A DNA stretch of 6,512 bases from Nitrosomonadales bacterium (GCA_009885185.1 VFLF01000923.1:1-6512); one strand, 5' to 3'; positions 1 through 6,512 are shown, counted from the stretch's first letter. A program made the numbers and translations. The notes: generated by a model not told the origin, from the sequence alone.

Positions 1-39
1 CGGTTCGATCAGCGCATGCAGAAAAAAACCGGGTTGCGT

Positions 40-519
40 TCAGCGAAATCGTAGGTCACGCATTTCGCTTAACTGCCGCAATGCAATCTGTTTCTCGGCG
101 GTGATCTGGTTAAGCTGGCTGCGGTAATACGACACGCGGCTTTGCAGTTCGCTGCGCCGCGCGTGCGCGCCCATGTCGGCTGGGTCGTTTCTCATGTAGA
201 CAAGCTGCGTTTCGGCCTGCCGCATCTGGCTGTGCAGCAGGCTCTCATCGCGTTCAAGCACGGAAAGGCGTGATTGCAGGCGTGTGAGTTCGCCTTGCCG
301 TCCCAGCTCACTGTCGCGACGTCGTGCGTACTCGGCTTGGTCCGCTTCGCTTTTTTCGATGGCGCGCCGCAGCCGCTCGGCGTAGGCGCGTTCGAGCGCG
401 GCGTCGTCGATTTCGTTTTGCGCGGGCGCATCACGGGTCGCCATGGAGGTGGCGGGCGCCAGTGCGGCCATCAGCGCGGCGATGATGAGGGCGATGGCGC
501 GACCCGTGTGCGACTTCAT
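40..519 (-). CDS. Exported coiled-coil protein of unknown function
   Basis: I do not recognise a named family for this 159-residue protein. Residues 1-27 look like a Sec signal peptide: a short basic start (MKSHTGR), a hydrophobic alanine/leucine/isoleucine core and an S-M-A cleavage site before T28, so the mature protein should be periplasmic. Residues 36-152 are almost entirely charged and helical, rich in Arg, Glu, Gln, Leu and Ala with heptad-like spacing. A break near residues 111-120 (NDPADMG) suggests two helices forming a hairpin or an oligomeric coiled coil. No catalytic motif or membrane segment is visible after the signal. The frame stays open upstream to 804, but the ATG at 519 is preferred: it begins the signal peptide, has a GGAA ribosome-binding site 8 bases upstream (528-531), and a longer start would run through the divergent promoter region. 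It is transcribed away from the MBL lipoprotein gene. A structural or scaffolding envelope role is only a guess. Confidence 0.72.
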   Translation of the reverse strand: MKSHTGRAIALIIAALMAALAPATSMATRDAPAQNEIDDAALERAYAERLRRAIEKSEADQAEYARRRDSELGRQGELTRLQSRLSVLERDESLLHSQMRQAETQLVYMRNDPADMGAHARRSELQSRVSYYRSQLNQITAEKQIALRQLSEMRDLRFR

Positions 520-636
520 GCGAAGGGTTCCGTTGTGTGATTTGCCACGATGCGTATTCGACGCCGAAGCATGCAAAAGAGTTCTCTCACGGCGCGCTTG
601 CGCAATCACGGGCGGCGGGGTGTAATGCCTGTTGTT

Positions 637-665
637 CCTATATGAACATCGGGCGATGTTGTAAA
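637..665 (-). promoter_or_regulatory. Candidate sigma-70 promoter for the coiled-coil gene
   Basis: Read on the minus strand, TTTACA (660-665, five of six matches to the -35 consensus) is followed after exactly 17 bases by TATAGG (637-642, four of six matches to the -10 consensus). Transcription would begin near 630 and leave a leader of about 110 bases before the ATG at 519. The spacer is almost filled by a perfect palindrome (645-660). The assignment rests only on consensus and spacing. Confidence 0.4.
645..660. promoter_or_regulatory. Perfect 16-base palindrome, possible operator
   Basis: AACATCGGGCGATGTT is a perfect inverted repeat of 7 bases per arm around a two-base GG centre. It lies between the -35-like and -10-like boxes of the candidate leftward promoter and about 62 bases upstream of the rightward lipoprotein start. 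It is not followed by a T-run on either strand, so it does not look like a terminator. A dimeric repressor or activator could bind here and control both divergent transcripts, but no regulator gene is in the window and I do not recognise the site as a known family consensus. Confidence 0.35.
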
Positions 666-721
666 AATACTTTAAAAACAAATACTTACAATCTTCACCT
701 ATCGTGATGGGGAGAAAGTGT

Positions 722-2341
722 ATGAGACGTATTTTTTTATTGTCCATGGTGGCCGCGCTGGTGTCGTGCGCTGGGCCGTCAACTACCGGCACCGGTTCGA
801 CCACGCCGCTGTCGCGCGATCAGGAGTTGGTGAGCCGCGCGGTCGCCGCGATGGGCGGGGCGGATGCATTGCGCGGCCTGCGCGGCGCGTCGATCAAGGG
901 TACGGTCAAACACTGGGAGCCGGAGCAATCGCACGTGCCGGGCGGCGAAGCGCGTTTCGCCGCTGAAGCGACGTTCGACATGACGCATGATTTTGCCAAT
1001 CACGTGTCGCGCATCGATTGGGAGAAGAAATTTGCGTATCCCGCGCCGCGCACGTTCACCTACACCGAGATCGTCACGCCTGACGCGGGCGCGGTGATCG
1101 GCATTGATTCCAACGGACGCACGCGCGAGAGCCTCGCGAACACGCCGCCGATGCATGCCATGTCGGGCTTGCGGCTGGCGACCACGCAGCGCGAGTTGCG
1201 GCGTGCCTCGCCCTCGTTGCTGCTGGAGATGCGCAACAACCCGGGCCGGGTCAATCGCATGGGCGACGTGAGCGCCGGCGGCATCACGCATCCGGCGCTG
1301 TCGTATAACGCGGGCGCGCACCATTTCGTGGTGCTGTTCGATCCCAACAGCGGCCTGCCCGCGCGCGTGCGCACGCAGGATGTCGACAATATGTGGGGCG
1401 ATGTCGATTACGACCTGGTACTGTCGGACTGGCAGCCGGTGGCCGGTGTGCGCATGGCGATGAGCCAGCGTTATGAATTGAACGGCCGCGTGGTGGCGGA
1501 CCTGCGCATCACGCAAGTCACGCTGAATCCGGTAATCAATCCGGCGGGCATGGTGGTGCCAGCCGCTCTGCTGAAAACGGCCGCCAAGCCAGCGGTGGGT
1601 AACATTTCGTATCAGTGGGTAATTCGCCGGCAGTTTATCGGCACCTATCTCGATTCGGATCATCCGAGTTTTGACACGCAGGCGACGCAATCGCTGCGGT
1701 TGCAGGAGCTCGCGCCCGGCGTGCAGCACGTGGTGGGCGGCTCGCACAACGCGCTGGTGGTGGAGATGCGCGATCATCTGATCGTGTTCGACGCGCCGGT
1801 GAACGACTGGCAATCGAACTGGACGATACGCACCGCGCAAGCGCGCTACGGCGGCAAGCCGGTGCGCTACCTGGTGCTGACGCATCACCACATGGATCAC
1901 GCGGGCGGGCTGCGCGCCTACCTGGCGCAGGGCGCGACGCTGGTGGTGGGGCGCGGCGCCACAGCGCATTACCGCCGCGTGCTGGCGGCGCCCGCGACCC
2001 GCAATCCGGATGTGGCGCCGCGCGATTATTCCAAGGTGACTATCGTCGAGGTGGCCGACCGCTACGTGATGCGAGACGGTGTGCGCGAAGTGTCGGCGCA
2101 CCTAACGGAGAACCCGCACGTGGATGCGATGCTGATCGGCTACGTCGCCGATGCGCGCATCGGTTTTGCGACCAATATCTGGAGTCCGGGCGCGGCGCCT
2201 TTGCCGAAGGAAATCAGCACGCCGCTGGCGGCGATCGTAACGGCAGCGCGCCGCGCGGGGATACAGCCGCTGCGCTTCGCGGGTGGGCACGGCAGCACCA
2301 GTGACTACGCGCCGCTGGCCGATTTGGCGGGGAAAAAATAA
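722..2341 (+). CDS. MBL-fold metallohydrolase lipoprotein
   Basis: A 539-residue envelope lipoprotein. Residues 1-16 form a type II signal peptide with lipobox L-V-S-C, so Cys16 would be lipidated. The low-complexity Ser/Thr/Gly stretch 17-30 looks like a tether. Residues about 31-290 form an N-terminal domain starting with the pattern QELVSRAVAAMGG, seen in other exported MBL proteins and probably beta-rich. Residues about 325-535 are the metallo-beta-lactamase domain: H388-H-H390-M-D392-H393 is the HxHxDH metal motif, H466 (N-P-H) the third site-1 ligand, and H523 (GGHG) the C-terminal site-2 ligand. The usual bridging Asp is Asn485 (F-A-T-N). Family reactions are hydrolyses of esters, lactones, sulfates or amides; the substrate here is unknown. 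An in-frame GTG at 704 is possible, but ATG 722 has a GGGGAG ribosome-binding site (709-714) at good spacing and starts the signal peptide directly. It leads the probable operon with the cupin and Bug genes. Confidence 0.85.
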   Translation: MRRIFLLSMVAALVSCAGPSTTGTGSTTPLSRDQELVSRAVAAMGGADALRGLRGASIKGTVKHWEPEQSHVPGGEARFAAEATFDMTHDFANHVSRIDWEKKFAYPAPRTFTYTEIVTPDAGAVIGIDSNGRTRESLANTPPMHAMSGLRLATTQRELRRASPSLLLEMRNNPGRVNRMGDVSAGGITHPALSYNAGAHHFVVLFDPNSGLPARVRTQDVDNMWGDVDYDLVLSDWQPVAGVRMAMSQRYELNGRVVADLRITQVTLNPVINPAGMVVPAALLKTAAKPAVGNISYQWVIRRQFIGTYLDSDHPSFDTQATQSLRLQELAPGVQHVVGGSHNALVVEMRDHLIVFDAPVNDWQSNWTIRTAQARYGGKPVRYLVLTHHHMDHAGGLRAYLAQGATLVVGRGATAHYRRVLAAPATRNPDVAPRDYSKVTIVEVADRYVMRDGVREVSAHLTENPHVDAMLIGYVADARIGFATNIWSPGAAPLPKEISTPLAAIVTAARRAGIQPLRFAGGHGSTSDYAPLADLAGKK

Positions 2342-2343
2342 CT

Positions 2344-2835
2344 ATGCCCAAAAACAAGTCAAAGCCCGCGTTATTGTCCGCTGCGGCCATCCGCCGCATG
2401 AAGGAAGACAAGTTCGTGCATTTTTTGAATCCGGGCGCCATCCGTTATACGCGCTCGCTGGGTGACGCCTGCGGTTTGTCGTCCATCGGCGTGCATCTGG
2501 TGCGCCTGAAGCAGGGCGACGACAGCACGGAGTATCACTTTCATCACCAGGATGAAGAGTGGGTGTACATCCTCTCCGGCAGCGGCATCGCGGAAATCGG
2601 CGGAAAGAAATTTAAAATCGCAAGTGGAGATTTCATGGGCTTTGTCGCGGGATCCGAGCCGCATGGGATGCGCAATCCATATAAAAAAGATTTGGTGTAT
2701 CTGGTCGGCGGCAACCGCTGGCCGCTGGACGTGTGCGATTACCCGCGCATCGGCAAGCGGCGTTATCGCATGAATGGCAACAACGCTTATCTGGATCTGG
2801 CCGCGCTGACGCCGGTAAAGCGGGTGAGAAAATAA
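2344..2835 (+). CDS. Single-domain cupin protein (COG3837-like)
   Basis: A 163-residue protein with no signal peptide, so probably cytoplasmic. Cupin motif 1 spans residues 58-79: G58, then H65-F-H67, acidic E71/E72 and G79. Motif 2 spans residues 95-111: G95-D-F, then H107 and N111, with Ala102 at the usual proline position. H65, H67, one of E71/E72 and H107 can form the classic metal site. Overall it resembles the uncharacterised cupins of COG3837, often annotated as a cupin-domain protein, including the aromatic and proline/tyrosine-rich tail after the barrel (residues 122-141). Possible roles are isomerase, dioxygenase, lyase or ligand sensor; the sequence does not decide. The ATG lies only two bases after the stop of the MBL gene and its ribosome-binding site (GGGGA, 2329-2333) lies inside that gene's last codons, which implies cotranscription and probably translational coupling. 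Confidence 0.85.
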   Translation: MPKNKSKPALLSAAAIRRMKEDKFVHFLNPGAIRYTRSLGDACGLSSIGVHLVRLKQGDDSTEYHFHHQDEEWVYILSGSGIAEIGGKKFKIASGDFMGFVAGSEPHGMRNPYKKDLVYLVGGNRWPLDVCDYPRIGKRRYRMNGNNAYLDLAALTPVKRVRK

Positions 2836-2903
2836 GGCATCGTGGATATGCCTTCTTTGCTTGTCAGCAGCAATAATTTTCGAAAACTTCCGCGGGAACG
2901 GAC

Positions 2904-3890
2904 ATGAGACTCTCAACCAAATTGGCGCCGATCGTGCTGGGCGTGATGGCATTGTGCGGCGTGTTTGCCGCGGCAGGTTCGGGGGCGCAAAGCTTCCCGG
3001 CGAAACCCCTGGATATCATCGTGCACACGGGGCCGGGCGGCGGCTCGGATGTGTTCACGCGCGTGGTCGCCGACATCATCGCGAAGGACAAGTTGCTGCC
3101 CGTGCCTACGACGATATTGAACAAGGCGGGCGGAGGCGGCGCGATCGCGCAAAATTATGTGGTCGGCAAGCGCGGCGATCCGTATACCGTATACGCCATT
3201 GCGGCAGCGCTGATGGTGGCGATCCCGATACGCAATGGCACCGACACCGGGCTCGAGAAATTTCAGCCGCTGGGCCTGCTGGGATTCGATATCAATGCGT
3301 TTACGGTGCGGCCCGATTCGCCGTACCGCACGATGCGCGATCTGGTGGAAGCGGCGCGCGCCAACCCCAAGGGCATCACCATCTCGGTGGGTTCCGTGGG
3401 CAGCTCCAGTCACTACGTGCCTTTCACGCTGGAGAAACTTGCGGGCGTGCGCTTTAACATCGTGCACATGAAAAGCGGCGCCGAGGCCGTCACTACCATG
3501 TTGGGCGGACACGTGCATGCGACCGCGGAGCAACTGGCGGAGATGACGCAATACATCGAGGCGGGCAAGGTGCGCATCCTTGGCGTGGCCGCGCAAAAGC
3601 GCATCGGTGCCTTGCCGAACGTGCCAACCATTAAGGAGCAGGGCCACGATCTGCACGTGGGCGCTGGGCGCGGCTTCGTGTCGCCGGCGGGCATACCCAA
3701 GGAGGCCGCGGCGACACTGGAGGCGGCGTTTGCGAACGTCTACAAGTCGGCGGCATGGCGCGACTACATGCGCCGCAATTACTACGAAGAGGTCTACATG
3801 AACGGCGCCGAACTCACGCGCCACATGATCGAGATCAAGCCTGCGATGGAACAGTTCGTCAAGGAACTGGGGTTGGCGAACAAGCCTTAG
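2904..3890 (+). CDS. Bug/TctC-type periplasmic solute-binding protein
   Basis: A 328-residue protein of usual length for the tripartite tricarboxylate transporter receptor (Bug) family. Residues 1-28 are a Sec signal peptide, with likely cleavage after G-S-G-A. The mature start, SFPAKPLDIIVHTGPGGGSD, carries the family signature: the F-P-x-K-P strand and the glycine-rich loop at 43-49 that contacts the ligand carboxylate. N-K-A-G-G-G-G (73-79) corresponds to the second ligand loop, usually N-K-P-G-A-G-G, here with Ala in place of Pro. L-P-N-V-P-T-I-K-E-Q-G (237-247) is the characteristic C-terminal-lobe motif. These proteins bind carboxylates, amino acids or related small molecules. No tctA or tctB lies downstream; the next gene converges. 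It may therefore be an orphan receptor using a distant transporter or serving as a sensor, which is common for Bug proteins. GGGAA at 2894-2898 is a plausible ribosome-binding site. Confidence 0.9.
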   Translation: MRLSTKLAPIVLGVMALCGVFAAAGSGAQSFPAKPLDIIVHTGPGGGSDVFTRVVADIIAKDKLLPVPTTILNKAGGGGAIAQNYVVGKRGDPYTVYAIAAALMVAIPIRNGTDTGLEKFQPLGLLGFDINAFTVRPDSPYRTMRDLVEAARANPKGITISVGSVGSSSHYVPFTLEKLAGVRFNIVHMKSGAEAVTTMLGGHVHATAEQLAEMTQYIEAGKVRILGVAAQKRIGALPNVPTIKEQGHDLHVGAGRGFVSPAGIPKEAAATLEAAFANVYKSAAWRDYMRRNYYEEVYMNGAELTRHMIEIKPAMEQFVKELGLANKP

Positions 3891-3985
3891 ACAGTTTGGA
3901 GCGGAGAGTTCAGCGTCTGGCACGTTCTACTACCTCGCCGTGGCAGCGGTTGTCCTCTACACCGAACGTTCAACGCTAATCAACT

Positions 3986-5365
3986 TCAGAACGGCAGCAC
4001 GATACCCGGCTTAATGGCAATCAGCGCGCGGCGGAACTCATCCTGTATGCGTTTGATCGCCGCTTCGTTTTCCGCCTCGAAGCGCAGCACGATCACCGGT
4101 GTTGTATTCGACGGACGCGCGAGGCCAAAGCCATCGGCGTACTCCACTCGCATGCCGTCGATGGTGATGATTTCCTGAGCGTTGCTGAAGGTGGCGCGCT
4201 GTTTGAGCGCGTCCATCAGCGTGTAGTTTTCGCCCTCGGCGGTGTGTACGTGCAGCTCGGGCGTGCTCACCGCATCGGGCAGTGATTCGAGCGCGGCGGA
4301 AAGATCGGGCACCCTGGACAGAATTTCCAGCAGCCGCGCGCCGGCGTAAAGCGCGTCGTCAAAGCCATACCAGCGTTCCTTGAAAAACACATGGCCGCTC
4401 ATCTCGCCGGCCAGCGGCGCGCCGGTTTCTTTCAGCTTGGCCTTGATGAACGAGTGGCCGGTTTTCCACATCAGCGGCTTGCCGCCGCGGTCGCGTATCC
4501 ATTGGAACAGGTTGCGCGTGGATTTCACGTCGAAAATGATTTCCGCGCCCGGATTGCGTGATAGCACATCGGCGGCGAACAGCATCAACTGCCGGTCGGG
4601 GTAGATGATCTTGCCGGTCTTGGTGACCACGCCCAGCCGGTCGCCGTCGCCGTCAAACGCCAGACCCAGTTCGGCGCTGCCTGTTTTCAGCGCCGCGATC
4701 AGATCTTGCAGGTTCTTCGGTTGCGACGGATCGGGATGATGGTTGGGAAAACGGCTGTCTACCTCGCAGAACAGTTCCTGCACGTCGCAGCCCAGCCGTC
4801 GATAGAGCTCTGGCGCAAACGCACCCGCCACGCCGTTGCCGCAATCGACCGCGATTTTGATCGGGCGCGCGAGTTTGATATCACCGACGATGCGGCTCAG
4901 ATACGCTTCGCGGATATCGTGGGTACGGTAGCTGCCGCTGCCGTGCGCAAGGTCACCGCGCTCGATGCGCGTGCGCAGCGCCTGTATCGCATCGCCCGCC
5001 AGGGTGTCGCCGGCGAGCATCATTTTCAGGCCGTTGTATTCGGGCGGGTTGTGCGAGCCGGTGACCATCACACCGGAATGCGTGTTCAAGGCGTAGGTGG
5101 TGAAGTAGACCATCGGTGTTGCCACCATGCCGACGTCGATTACGTCGATGCCGGCGGCGCGCAGGCCGCGCGCCAGTGCCGCCGATAGTTCCGGCCCGGA
5201 TTCGCGGCCATCGCGTCCGATGGCAACTTGGGTTTGTTTACGCGCAACGGCTTCGGCGCCTATGGCATGGCCGATGTTTTCCACCGCTTCAACGGTGAGC
5301 GTGCGACCGACGATGCCGCGGATGTCGTAGGCTTTGAAGATTTCGGGTGGCGCAAAGGTAGACAC
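3986..5365 (-). CDS. algC: Phosphomannomutase/phosphoglucomutase, AlgC type
   Basis: A 459-residue cytoplasmic alpha-D-phosphohexomutase interconverting mannose or glucose 6-phosphate and 1-phosphate, the entry to GDP-mannose and UDP/dTDP-glucose precursors of polysaccharide and LPS. All family motifs are present: the phosphoserine loop T-G-S-H-N-P-P at 102-108 with catalytic Ser104, the magnesium loop D238-G-D-G-D242-R243, the sugar-specificity loop G-E-M-S-G-H (320-325), and the phosphate-binding loop R-P-S-N-T-T-P (417-423). The N-terminal K-A-Y-D-I-R-G is also typical. T-G-S-H-N-P-P favours the AlgC-type dual enzyme over CpsG/ManB, so manB is an alternative name. The start is GTG (5363-5365), supported by AAAGGA six bases upstream (5372-5377); the next internal Met is residue 80, which would remove the N-terminal domain core. 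It lies 24 bases after the YheT-like gene in the same direction, probably cotranscribed. Confidence 0.95.
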   Translation of the reverse strand: MSTFAPPEIFKAYDIRGIVGRTLTVEAVENIGHAIGAEAVARKQTQVAIGRDGRESGPELSAALARGLRAAGIDVIDVGMVATPMVYFTTYALNTHSGVMVTGSHNPPEYNGLKMMLAGDTLAGDAIQALRTRIERGDLAHGSGSYRTHDIREAYLSRIVGDIKLARPIKIAVDCGNGVAGAFAPELYRRLGCDVQELFCEVDSRFPNHHPDPSQPKNLQDLIAALKTGSAELGLAFDGDGDRLGVVTKTGKIIYPDRQLMLFAADVLSRNPGAEIIFDVKSTRNLFQWIRDRGGKPLMWKTGHSFIKAKLKETGAPLAGEMSGHVFFKERWYGFDDALYAGARLLEILSRVPDLSAALESLPDAVSTPELHVHTAEGENYTLMDALKQRATFSNAQEIITIDGMRVEYADGFGLARPSNTTPVIVLRFEAENEAAIKRIQDEFRRALIAIKPGIVLPF

Positions 5366-5371
5366 TAAAAA

Positions 5372-5377
5372 TCCTTT
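5372..5377 (-). promoter_or_regulatory. Ribosome-binding site fixing the GTG start of the mutase
   Basis: On the minus strand AAAGGA is followed by a six-base spacer and GTG. This is the strongest initiation signal in the short gap between the hydrolase and the mutase. It supports the non-ATG start, which is the only start keeping the conserved N-terminal K-A-Y-D-I-R-G segment. Confidence 0.7.
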
Positions 5378-5389
5378 AATAACTAATAC

Positions 5390-6394
5390 TTATTTATCTT
5401 CGAAGAAGCGCAGCAAGCGCTGTGTCAGCCAGCCGATGTTACCCGGAAACGGGCCGCTGATAAATCCAACGTGACCGCCGGTGGCGGGCGTGTCGAGTTC
5501 AACACTTGGTGAAACCTCCTGCGGCGTCGGTAAAAAACGCACCGGCAAAAACGGATCGTTGCGCGCGTTCAGCAGCAGCGTCGGCACGGCAATGGACGCC
5601 AAAAATGGTTTGCTGCTGGCGCGCGCGTAGTAATCGTCCACGCCGTCAAAGCCGTGCAGGGGTGCTGTCACCAGATCGTCGAACTCGCGCAGCGTGCGCG
5701 CGGCCAGCATAGCGCGCTTGTCGCACAGTGCCGGGTAGCGTTTCATTTTGGCCAGCGTTCTGGCCTTCATCGTCTTGAGAAAATTGCGCGTGTAGACCAG
5801 ATTAAAGCCGCGCGCGAGGGCAACGCCGGCGGCGGCAAGGTCCACCGGCGCGGACACTGCTGCCGCGCGCGTGATCACCCCACGCGCCGCGTCGCCTTGC
5901 TCGCCCAGCCATTTGAGCAGCGCGTTGCCACCGAGCGAAACACCCACGACGTAGATCGGGCCGGTGCGCGTGGAGCGCAGACGGCGCAGCACCCAATCGA
6001 TTTCGGCGCTGTCGCCCGAATGATAAGCGCGCGGCAAGCGGTTGATCTCGCCGCCGCAGCCGCGAAAATGCACCACCACGCCGCGCCAGCCGCGCGCATC
6101 CGCCGCGTGCATCAGCGCGCGCGCGTAGTGACTGTTGGAGCCGCCCTCCAGGCCGTGAAATAGCACCACCAGCGGCGCATCGTCATGCTGATCCAGAGCG
6201 AGTTCCCGTTGGGGGTTGTCCAGCCAATCCAGATCGATGAAATCAAAATCCGGCGTGTCCCAGCGCTCGCGCCAATACGTTACCTCGGGGCGGCGCACCC
6301 AGGTCGCGGCGTGGATGGTTTGGGCGTGGCCGCCGGGCAGCCAGCGGGGCGCACGATAGGGTGGCAACAGGGTGGGCGGATCGACGGCGGACAT
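5390..6394 (-). CDS. yheT: YheT-like alpha/beta hydrolase
   Basis: A 334-residue predicted serine hydrolase of the YheT/COG0429 family, close to the E. coli YheT length of about 340. Early motifs are P-x-W-L-P-G-G-H-A-Q-T near residue 22 and the D-F-I-D-L-D-W segment at 51-57. The oxyanion region is F-H-G-L-E-G (79-84), and V-H-F-R-G-C-G-G-E (108-116) is a strong family signature. The nucleophile elbow is G-V-S-L-G-G with Ser153. Asp280 (N-A-R-N-D-P) and His308 (G-G-H-V-G-F) complete the triad. Related proteins act on acyl esters, but the natural substrate is not established. The frame stays open upstream to a GTG at 6439 and an ATG at 6424; none of the candidates has a clear ribosome-binding site. 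ATG 6394 is preferred because it gives the N-terminal length usual for the family. The gene precedes the mutase by 24 bases; the pairing does not reveal an obvious shared pathway. Confidence 0.88.
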   Translation of the reverse strand: MSAVDPPTLLPPYRAPRWLPGGHAQTIHAATWVRRPEVTYWRERWDTPDFDFIDLDWLDNPQRELALDQHDDAPLVVLFHGLEGGSNSHYARALMHAADARGWRGVVVHFRGCGGEINRLPRAYHSGDSAEIDWVLRRLRSTRTGPIYVVGVSLGGNALLKWLGEQGDAARGVITRAAAVSAPVDLAAAGVALARGFNLVYTRNFLKTMKARTLAKMKRYPALCDKRAMLAARTLREFDDLVTAPLHGFDGVDDYYARASSKPFLASIAVPTLLLNARNDPFLPVRFLPTPQEVSPSVELDTPATGGHVGFISGPFPGNIGWLTQRLLRFFEDK

Positions 6395-6472
6395 GAAAAA
6401 TGCTGAACTAGGAAAGCGCGGCATTGTAGCGGAATGCACGGCGCGCGGCTGGTGGTATGTGAAGGCGGCGTT

Positions 6473-6478
6473 TATAAT
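6473..6478 (+). promoter_or_regulatory. Consensus -10 box reading out of the window
   Basis: TATAAT is a perfect sigma-70 -10 hexamer in an AT-rich island inside GC-rich DNA. No good -35 box lies 16-18 bases upstream (the region is TGGTGG-like), so the promoter would need an activator, or the match may be chance. Transcription would start near 6485 and drive a gene beyond the right edge. Confidence 0.35.
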
Positions 6479-6507
6479 TATGATGCGCGCTGAATTCGCG
6501 CTGTCAC
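6477..6507 (-). promoter_or_regulatory. Candidate promoter for the hydrolase-mutase pair
   Basis: On the minus strand GTGACA (6502-6507, five of six -35 matches) and CATAAT (6477-6482, five of six -10 matches) are separated by 19 bases, longer than the ideal 17. Transcription would start near 6470, about 75 bases before the preferred hydrolase start. The box overlaps the rightward TATAAT, so the two directions may compete. Confidence 0.28.
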
Positions 6508-6512
6508 CTTAA

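Noticed and set aside
22..35. T-run on the minus strand just after the coiled-coil gene as a terminator
   Set aside because: AACCCGGTT followed by seven T's resembles a terminator tail, but the palindrome is too short and loopless to form a stable stem.
704..721. Upstream GTG start for the MBL lipoprotein
   Set aside because: It would place the GGGGAG ribosome-binding site inside the coding region and add six residues before a compact lipoprotein signal peptide.
779..2101. Long open frame of 440 codons antisense to the MBL gene
   Set aside because: It lies opposite a well-supported gene, has an Arg/His/Ala-rich composition typical of GC-biased antisense frames, and shows no domain motif.
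2836..2858. Hairpin GGCAT/ATGCC followed by a T-rich stretch after the cupin gene
   Set aside because: The stem has only five pairs with a seven-base loop and the T-run is interrupted; at most a weak attenuator between the cupin and Bug genes.
2913..3923. Open frame of 336 codons antisense to the Bug gene
   Set aside because: It is a shadow of the Bug coding frame, with Arg/His-rich low-information composition and no recognisable motif.
3917..3946. Imperfect hairpin between the convergent genes as a terminator
   Set aside because: CTGGCACG and CGTGGCAG pair with one G-G mismatch across a 14-base loop, but there is no T-run on either side, so an intrinsic terminator is not supported.
4706..5188. 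Plus-strand open frame of 160 codons opposite the mutase
   Set aside because: Antisense shadow of a gene with full catalytic motifs; Arg/Ala/His-rich and without its own start signal.
6480..6512. Ten-codon frame ATG ATG ... TAA ending at the window edge
   Set aside because: Too short, no ribosome-binding site, and it overlaps the AT-rich promoter patch; no sign that it is a leader peptide.

Overview
The window looks like chromosomal DNA from a GC-rich Gram-negative bacterium, most likely a betaproteobacterium or a close relative. The evidence is the GC-biased third codon positions, Sec and lipoprotein export signals, a Bug/TctC-type periplasmic binding protein (a family greatly expanded in Burkholderiales and relatives), an AlgC-type phosphomannomutase/phosphoglucomutase and a YheT-type hydrolase. 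The taxon is an inference. No mobile element, RNA gene, CRISPR array or broken gene is visible.

Left part (1-721): a leftward gene for a small exported coiled-coil protein of unknown function, then a 202-base divergent promoter region with an AT-rich core. A perfect 16-base palindrome there lies between the -35-like and -10-like boxes of a candidate leftward promoter.

Middle (722-3890): three rightward genes in a probable operon. The first is a lipoprotein with a metallo-beta-lactamase (MBL) fold domain. The second, two bases later, is a small cytoplasmic single-domain cupin. The third, after 68 bases, is a Bug/TctC-type solute-binding protein with no TctA/TctB membrane partner beside it. 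One reading is an envelope-associated uptake or turnover module for a small organic acid or ester, but no substrate can be read from the sequence. The MBL protein has Asn where its family normally has the metal-bridging Asp.

Right part (3986-6394): a leftward pair, a YheT-like alpha/beta hydrolase followed 24 bases later by an AlgC-type mutase that starts at GTG. The mutase supplies mannose-1-phosphate and glucose-1-phosphate for envelope polysaccharides. The pair converges on the middle operon across a 95-base gap with no convincing terminator.

The right edge (6395-6512) holds no gene, but an AT-rich patch there could carry divergent promoters: a perfect TATAAT reading out of the window and a weaker candidate for the hydrolase-mutase pair. 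I see no clearly new system. The points most worth a second look are the altered MBL metal site, the MBL-cupin-Bug grouping and the palindrome within the divergent promoter.
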